Assembly (NCBI RefSeq): GCF_013141865.1
Contig: NZ_RCST01000001.1
Location: forward strand, 806,001 to 870,000
Direction of reading: 5' to 3'
Source of the DNA: Methylomonas sp. ZR1
GTDB lineage: Bacteria; Pseudomonadota; Gammaproteobacteria; Methylococcales; Methylomonadaceae
DNA length: 64,000 nt
Shown: positions 59,593 to 64,000 of the stretch, piece after piece
Numbering within the stretch: position 1 is the stretch's first letter
How the letters are laid out: each line of letters opens with the position of its first letter
Position numbers and translations under genes: made by a program
The notes under the pieces: generated by a model
Told to the model about the DNA's origin: nothing
Seen by the model: only the letters and a program-made list of their open reading frames with translations
Databases searched by the model: none

Positions 59593-59949
59593 ATGGCTTC
59601 ACTTGATATGCAAGGGGCTTACGATTTGAGCAATGCCAAAATCAACGAGTTAATCACCGAAAGCACTGAAGGTAATTATGCCTTGGGCATTATTAATCAA
59701 AAAACCAATAAGTTTGTCGTCAAATACGTCGGCCGTTCGGAAACCGACCTAAACGCCCGCTTGAAGCAGCATGTCGGCAGGTATCCCAAATTTAAGTTTA
59801 GCTATGCCGCATCGCCCAAGGCCGCGTTCGAAAAAGTCTGCCAAAACTATCATGATTTCGGCGGCTCGAAAAAACTGCTGAATCACGTGCATCCGACGCG
59901 GCCAGCGGATGTGGATTGGAAATGTCCATGCTGCAACGAATTCGATTGA
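59593..59949 (+). CDS. GIY-YIG-like small protein
   Basis: This is a 118-residue protein starting MASLDMQGAYDLSNAKI with an excellent ribosome site (TGGAGG). It has a GIY-YIG-like pattern, GNYALGIINQKTNKFVVKYVGRSETDLNARLKQH, where YALG and KYVGRS take the places of GIY and YIG and an Arg sits in the alpha helix (ARLKQHV). A C-terminal zinc-ribbon-like CPCC sits at residues 111-114. An AAFEKVCQNYHDFGG segment follows the core. The catalytic Glu of true nucleases might be Glu84 in FEKVC. It is stand-alone. Nuclease activity is unproven. Confidence 0.7.
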   Translation: MASLDMQGAYDLSNAKINELITESTEGNYALGIINQKTNKFVVKYVGRSETDLNARLKQHVGRYPKFKFSYAASPKAAFEKVCQNYHDFGGSKKLLNHVHPTRPADVDWKCPCCNEFD

Positions 59950-59979
59950 ATTTTTGCGCCAAGTATTTCCAAGCCGTGG

Positions 59980-62010
59980 TTAATAGGTTGCGGAGTGATT
60001 GAAAAAGGCAAAACAGGCTTTTAAGCTCTGCGCGGTTTCCGGCGGCATGAATTCGTTGAATTTAACCCCGTAGTGGTGCTCGCCGTCGATAGGCTTGTAC
60101 CATACTATGCTACACATCAGTTCCAGCGGTAGTTGCGATTCATATTGCTGAATATTGTCATAAGGAATACGCAATTGAATAGCAATCGAGCTGTTTAGCG
60201 GGCAGGGCAGTTCCACAGGCAGACGCAAACAGGCACCGGACATGCTGAAATCAGCAGTGACGCCGTCGAGAACCAAGTCGGCGATTTCGACATGGGCCAG
60301 CAAGTATTGGCTGCTGCGCGGAAATTTGCGATTCTCGTTGGCGGCGGGAGTCGCCGTCCACTGCGCATCGAAGCTAAAGTGTTCCAGCATAGTGCGCATT
60401 TTTTCGGTCACCACGTAAAGGTCGTCGCTGATGGTCCGGGTGATGTGCACTTTGGATTCGTTCTGTCCCAGCGCGTCGAATAAAGCTGCTACCCGGGTCT
60501 GCAATTGGTTGACGTTTTCCAGTTGATATTTGGACACCTGGGAGATTTGCTGCGCCGTACCCGCATTTTCTGCTATCTGACCCACAATCTCGTTGATGAC
60601 TACACTGGTGGTTTCGGCTTTTTCCATGCCCTGTTTGGTGGTCTGGATGATGGAACCCATCGCCAGAGTATTTTCTTCGATGATTTTGGTTAATTCGCCA
60701 ATAATGCTGGCAATTTCGGCGGTAGCGCCGGAAGCGTTTTGCGCTAGTTTCCGCACTTCATCGGCTACCACCGCAAAGCCTCTGCCGTATTCGCCGGCTC
60801 TGGCGGCTTCGATGGCCGCGTTTAAGGCCAGTAGATTGGTTTGCTCGGTGATGTTGCGGATGGTGATGGTAATATCCTGAATTTGCCGATTAGCTTGGCG
60901 CAGCGCCACGGTTTTAGCTTCCGCGTTTTCCACTTCCTTCACAACCCTGCGCATTTCATCAAGATTTTCGTTAACGGCGACAATGCCTTTATGTGCCGTG
61001 TTTTGCGTTTGCTGGGTGCGGTGGCGAATCTCAACGGAAAAGCGTTCGACTTCTTCGGTGGTGCTACGTAATTGTTCGGTAGCGGTTTTTACCTCGGACG
61101 ATCTCGCTTGTTCCGAGCGGTTGGCATTGGAAATGCCGCCGGAAATATTGGATATTTGGTAGGAAGATTGGCCGATTTGCTTGCTAACCGCGTTGATCTC
61201 GCGCATATGGCGGGTTAGTTCCTGGCCCATGAGCTTCATGGTCGCCAATAGGCTGTTGGTATCGTTTTTCTCAGTGGCGACTTTGATGTCTAATTGGCCT
61301 TTGGCGATACTGCCGGCAATTTTCGACGCATAGCTGGGCTCGCCGCCCAACACGCTAAATAATTTTCGCGTCAGCCAGATATTGGCTGACACGATCAATA
61401 GTAAAGCCAGACCGGCAACCGTGGCGCTGACCGTAAACATCTGGCTCTGCATCTGATTTTGCTGCTGTGAGGCGGTGTTGGCTTGCTGTTCCACGCTGCC
61501 GGCAAGCTGATTGAGTTTGTTGGCCAGAATTTCCGAAGCCGCGTCGAAGCCATTTTCCGGCGCTTTCATGATCAGGTTGCCGGCTTCACGGCCTTGCTGA
61601 AAATAGGCGTTCGCCATGCGTTCGCCGGTGGCATAAAGCGCACTTACGGCGTTATCGGCGTCTTGAATCGCTGGCCTCATGTCCGGCATCATCGCCAGTA
61701 AACTCGTCAACTCCGCATGCGCGGCGTTTTTTTCCGCCAAGGCATCGCTGTAATCGTCTTCGCCTACCGCTGATGCATCGGTGAGAAATTGCTGGATTTG
61801 TACGACGTGATAGCGAACATTTTTAAATGCCAGCGTCGCATTTATCAGACGCTGTTTTTCGGCTTCCGCTGTTTCCAGTTTGCCGTGGCTAAGCCACACA
61901 AACATATTGCCGACTATCAGCAATAAAGCCACCGTGGCGGTCAGTACGGTCAACAGTTTGCGTAAGGAAAAATCCTGAGGTGCGGACTGATTACTAAGGC
62001 GATCAGGCAT
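59980..62010 (-). CDS. Methyl-accepting chemotaxis protein with C-terminal PilZ domain
   Basis: This is a 676-residue membrane chemoreceptor. Transmembrane helices lie at about 18-40 ([22 protein letters not shown]) and 195-215 ([20 protein letters not shown]), flanking a four-helix periplasmic sensor domain with no recognised ligand motif. A HAMP-like region follows, then the signalling domain with the hairpin [34 protein letters not shown] (in parts [16 protein letters not shown] and [13 protein letters not shown]). The C-terminal 120 residues form a PilZ domain: NRKFPR as the RxxxR-like segment and DFSMSGA as the [DN]xSxxG motif, predicting c-di-GMP binding. Chemoreceptors ending in PilZ are unusual and link taxis or type IV pili to the c-di-GMP proteins at 12.8-20 kb. 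Confidence 0.9.
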   Translation of the reverse strand: MPDRLSNQSAPQDFSLRKLLTVLTATVALLLIVGNMFVWLSHGKLETAEAEKQRLINATLAFKNVRYHVVQIQQFLTDASAVGEDDYSDALAEKNAAHAELTSLLAMMPDMRPAIQDADNAVSALYATGERMANAYFQQGREAGNLIMKAPENGFDAASEILANKLNQLAGSVEQQANTASQQQNQMQSQMFTVSATVAGLALLLIVSANIWLTRKLFSVLGGEPSYASKIAGSIAKGQLDIKVATEKNDTNSLLATMKLMGQELTRHMREINAVSKQIGQSSYQISNISGGISNANRSEQARSSEVKTATEQLRSTTEEVERFSVEIRHRTQQTQNTAHKGIVAVNENLDEMRRVVKEVENAEAKTVALRQANRQIQDITITIRNITEQTNLLALNAAIEAARAGEYGRGFAVVADEVRKLAQNASGATAEIASIIGELTKIIEENTLAMGSIIQTTKQGMEKAETTSVVINEIVGQIAENAGTAQQISQVSKYQLENVNQLQTRVAALFDALGQNESKVHITRTISDDLYVVTEKMRTMLEHFSFDAQWTATPAANENRKFPRSSQYLLAHVEIADLVLDGVTADFSMSGACLRLPVELPCPLNSSIAIQLRIPYDNIQQYESQLPLELMCSIVWYKPIDGEHHYGVKFNEFMPPETAQSLKACFAFFNHSATY

Positions 62011-62421
62011 AAGCGGTATCCATTTTCAGCAGAAACGTCAATGTGCGGTTTCACAAGTTTAGACTGATACGCGAGTTGCATAGTCATTTTGCAACTTACA
62101 AAGCCCGCCGTTGAATGTCGTCGTATCCGCACGGCCGGGAACGCAAATCCCAACGGCCTGGCAGAAAATTCCTACATTACTGAAAATGGCCGTTACAAGG
62201 AGTTTGCGGGTGGGGCTTCAGCATTAACCCGTTAGCCCGGAATGGGTGGCCGACGCCGAAATCCCCCGGTATTTCGGTCGCTGCTGCTTTGGAATAATAA
62301 AGCTAGCTAGTGTGGGGAATTTTTATAATAATCGCATAGGACAGAAGTCAGCTGGCCGCCGAACCGGTCGGTCCCGAGGCTGTCCAAGCGTAGAATAAAA
62401 AATAATAACAGGAGGTACACC
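62011..62421. other. Intergenic region between divergent chemoreceptor and CBS genes
   Basis: The 411 bases contain no convincing gene. A TATAATAAT stretch near 62325 on the plus strand may be a -10 element for the CBS gene, without a clear -35. GAAAT...ATTTC and GGCCG/CGGCC segments offer weak secondary structure around 62240-62280. The ribosome site AGGAGGT of the CBS gene is at about 62411. Confidence 0.35.
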
Positions 62422-62817
62422 ATGCTAGCCAAAATAGCTGTAGTCGATTACATGTCGACCAAAATCGTTACCGTTACCCCCGATACCGAAATTTCTCAGG
62501 CTGTTAAGATTTTGCTGGACCACAAAGTAACCAGCGTGCCGGTTGTGGACCAACACGGTAAGTTAGTGGGGATATTTTCCGAAAAAGACGGCATGAAGGT
62601 GTTTGTCGAATCCGCTTACAACCAAAGCATGGCTGGAAAAGTAGGTGAGTTCATGAGCAAAGACCCGCAATTTGTCAGTGCCGATGCCAGTCTGGTGGAT
62701 GTCGCCAGCAAATTTCAGGAATCGCCGACCAGGAGTTTCCCGGTTTTTCAAAACGATCAGTTTGTCGGCATGATTAGCCGCGTTGATGTATTAAGAGCGT
62801 TGTTAGCCATTCGCTAG
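62422..62817 (+). CDS. CBS-domain-pair protein
   Basis: This is a 131-residue protein made of two CBS domains: about 8-62 (VVDYMSTKIVTVTPDTEISQAV, SVPVVDQHGKLVGIFSEKD) and about 78-131 (VGEFMSKDPQFVSADASLVDVA, SFPVFQNDQFVGMISRVDVLRAL). Such stand-alone pairs bind adenosine nucleotides and regulate partner enzymes. The perfect ribosome site AGGAGGT precedes the ATG. No partner gene is adjacent; it is followed by a convergent gene. Confidence 0.93.
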   Translation: MLAKIAVVDYMSTKIVTVTPDTEISQAVKILLDHKVTSVPVVDQHGKLVGIFSEKDGMKVFVESAYNQSMAGKVGEFMSKDPQFVSADASLVDVASKFQESPTRSFPVFQNDQFVGMISRVDVLRALLAIR

Positions 62818-62828
62818 ATGTTTTAGTT

Positions 62829-62866
62829 CAAGGGGAGACTGCCGGGATGGTTGTGTCTGCCCCTTG
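62829..62866. terminator. Hairpin between convergent genes (CBS protein and 62874-63386)
   Basis: CAAGGGG (62829-62835) pairs with CCCCTTG (62860-62866) and the stem is extended by GAC/GTC around a loop containing GCCGGGATGG. It lies exactly in the 56-base gap between two convergent stop codons. No long T-run follows, so termination may be factor-assisted. Confidence 0.55.
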
Positions 62867-62873
62867 TCCTGCC

Positions 62874-63386
62874 TTATTGCCGCACGCCTGCCGACACGTA
62901 GGTACCCATGATGGTATCAGTGCAGGTTGCGGTAATCTTCGCGCCGTTCGGCGTTACCGTGCCGGTACAATTGCCCTTCGAAACCCAGCCGTTTTGGTAT
63001 TGTGCGGTGTAATCGTAAGTCAGGGTTTGCCCGATCAGATTGCCACTGCCTTTTGATGTATAGCCCACGCCTTGCGCCAACATCCCCCAGCCCTGGAATT
63101 CAAAACTGTCGCTCTGTTGGTTGATGTGGGTGCCGCCTGCGGTAGGCGCGGCGGGGTTATACCAGTCGCCGCTGATGTTGATGACTGGCACAGGCTCCAC
63201 TACTGCCGGTTTTGCCGGGGCAATCGGCGGAGAAATTGCCGTCACGGTTTGCTGTGCCGGCGGCGATTCTACGGCCTTTTGTTGTCCAGTCAATTTATCC
63301 CAGTTAGAGATAATAGCGACACTGATCGAGCCGATGACACCAATGATCGCGGCGGCGATAGCGGGATTTTGATTGGATTCGGCCAT
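62874..63386 (-). CDS. Single-helix membrane protein with C-terminal beta domain, unknown function
   Basis: This is a 170-residue protein starting MAESNQNPAIAAAIIGVIGS at 63386 with an AGAGGAA ribosome site. One transmembrane helix (AAAIIGVIGSISVAIIS) is followed by a Pro/Ala/Val-rich linker (ESPPAQQTVTAISPPIAPAKP) and a beta-rich domain with INISGDWYNP, SDSFEFQGWGML, IGQTLTYDYTAQYQNGW and a closing CTGTVTPNGAKITATCTD. The two Cys may form a disulfide. The layout parallels the 51807-52331 protein. The family is unknown to me. Confidence 0.75.
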   Translation of the reverse strand: MAESNQNPAIAAAIIGVIGSISVAIISNWDKLTGQQKAVESPPAQQTVTAISPPIAPAKPAVVEPVPVINISGDWYNPAAPTAGGTHINQQSDSFEFQGWGMLAQGVGYTSKGSGNLIGQTLTYDYTAQYQNGWVSKGNCTGTVTPNGAKITATCTDTIMGTYVSAGVRQ

Positions 63387-63585
63387 AAGTTCCTCTGTTG
63401 CTGCATAAAAATGTCCGGCCGCCTGAGGTGGCACAGTTTGAGAATTTAGCGCAGATGTAAACGATTCGGCAATCTAAAAGATGCGCTCGTCGGCTAAAGA
63501 ATAAATGGGAGAGAGTTAAGAGGCTGGATCTAGCCGAGTGAAGAGGGCGGTAGGGGGCTTTTCGAGCGGGCTGGACTGGTTTGAC

Positions 63586-63626
63586 TGGGCCTAACTGCGG
63601 TCACTACATCACCGCAGTGAGGCCCA
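63586..63626. terminator. Long hairpin downstream of the Cys/His-rich gene
   Basis: The 16-base arms TGGGCCT-a-ACTGCGGT (63586-63601) and ACCGCAGT-g-AGGCCCA (63611-63626) pair with one mismatch around a nine-base loop. It lies 20 bases after the stop of the Cys/His-rich gene on the minus strand. There is no T-run, so it may be a terminator that needs a factor, a 3' mRNA-stabilising stem, or a dispersed palindrome. Confidence 0.55.
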
Positions 63627-63646
63627 ATCGGATCTGAGGTTACAGA

Positions 63647-64000
63647 TTATTTATCGCATTTATGCGCGGAGCCGCAGCAATCGGCCATGTCGCCGCCGTG
63701 CTTTTTGCAATGATCCGCACTGCAATCATGGGCTGCGCCGCCTTGATGATGGGCGCAATGGTGGCTGCTGCAATTGGCGGCAGCGGCGGCTTCGTGATGG
63801 GCACAATGCTCGGCACCGCATTGGTGGGCGCTGGCATGGGCATCTTGCGCGCAATGTTGGGCGCAGACTTTATCTTTAGCACCTGGGTGATCGGCGCAAT
63901 GTTTCGCGCAATCGTGTTCGGCTGCGGCTTTGTCGGCACAATGTTTCAGGCAAGCTTTGCCATTTTTACCTTTGTGTTTGGCGCAATGTTCAACGCAATT
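63647..64000 (-). CDS. Cys/His-rich repeat protein, predicted metal-binding (partial, C-terminal part)
   Basis: The reverse frame from the right edge to the TAA at 63649-63647 is open for 117 residues without a start codon, so the N-terminus lies outside. The visible sequence is built of short repeats with the core C-x2/x3-HC: CVEHC, CLKHC, CAKHC, CAQHC, CGAEHC, CSSHHC and CSADHC, ending DCCGSAHKCDK. It contains about 18 Cys and many His with Ala/Gly/Lys/Asp spacers and almost no hydrophobic core. This predicts a flexible metal (copper or zinc) sponge. I do not recognise a named family. Codon periodicity and in-frame repeats support it over the alternative 99-residue frame on the same strand. 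Confidence 0.75.
   Translation of the reverse strand, partial: NCVEHCAKHKGKNGKACLKHCADKAAAEHDCAKHCADHPGAKDKVCAQHCAQDAHASAHQCGAEHCAHHEAAAAANCSSHHCAHHQGGAAHDCSADHCKKHGGDMADCCGSAHKCDK

Noticed and set aside
63640..63939. 99-residue Ala/Pro/Ile-rich frame on the minus strand
   Set aside because: A different minus-strand frame stays open to the right edge and encodes regular Cys/His repeats; the Ala/Pro/Ile frame is its shadow.
1..64000. tRNA, rRNA, integrase, transposase or phage genes
   Set aside because: I looked for tRNA-like arms, rRNA stretches and mobile-element proteins and found none I could support.

Overview
This 64-kb window is bacterial, gene-dense and about 50-55% GC. Its content (type II secretion ATPase and inner-membrane protein, FtsH/HflKC, MsrPQ, CopAB, TonB-dependent uptake, many GGDEF/EAL and PAS proteins, the Nit1C cluster, an OFA-family MFS carrier with its small partner protein) fits a free-living gammaproteobacterium. 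A Methylococcales methanotroph such as a Methylomonas relative is my best guess, but no methane-oxidation gene is present to confirm it. I see no rRNA, tRNA, CRISPR array, transposase or prophage.

Layout. (1) 1-8.8 kb, minus strand: a type II secretion gspE gene and the start of a gspF-like gene, separated by a 6.3-kb autotransporter gene made largely of near-identical 288-bp repeats. (2) 9.2-20.1 kb, plus strand: a signalling block of receiver/PAS, HDOD, two histidine kinases and two receiver-PAS-GGDEF-EAL proteins. It looks like a c-di-GMP network, and one kinase carries a freshly duplicated PAS domain. (3) 20.4-35.2 kb: a light and photo-oxidative stress locus. A B12-binding MerR regulator of the CarH/LitR type is divergent from a co-oriented array: sigma-70-family factor, hflK, hflC, ftsH, a membrane protein, a SRPBCC protein, a stand-alone LOV photosensor, a fatty-acid-hydroxylase-family enzyme, msrP, msrQ, a TIGR01777 epimerase, a membrane protein, photolyase, lipocalin and a DUF523-DUF1722 protein. 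(4) 35.5-42.7 kb: a mixed stretch with a bestrophin-like membrane protein, a decayed SRPBCC gene, VF530 and RRM genes, copAB, an AT-rich RlmN-family gene, and a tyrosine-phosphatase/kinase-like pair.

(5) 42.8-51.5 kb, minus strand: a complete Nit1C cluster (MSMEG_0572-like, nitrilase, radical SAM, acetyltransferase, AIR-synthase-like, glycosyltransferase, MSMEG_0570-like, flavoprotein) followed by a MocR regulator. A palindromic DNA element lies in frame inside the AIR-synthase-like gene and a second one lies between the first two genes. (6) 51.8-64 kb: an uncharacterised one-helix protein, a PepSY/TonB-receptor pair for metal uptake, the OFA carrier, a beta-helix protein, a GIY-YIG-like protein, a chemoreceptor with a C-terminal PilZ domain, a CBS-pair protein, another one-helix beta protein, and the end of a striking Cys/His-repeat protein running off the right edge.

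The light locus is the best candidate for an under-described system. An adenosylcobalamin-type light-sensing repressor appears to control a sigma factor, a membrane quality-control protease, a flavin blue-light sensor, periplasmic methionine-sulfoxide repair and DNA photorepair. The Nit1C cluster with its palindromic insertions is the second.
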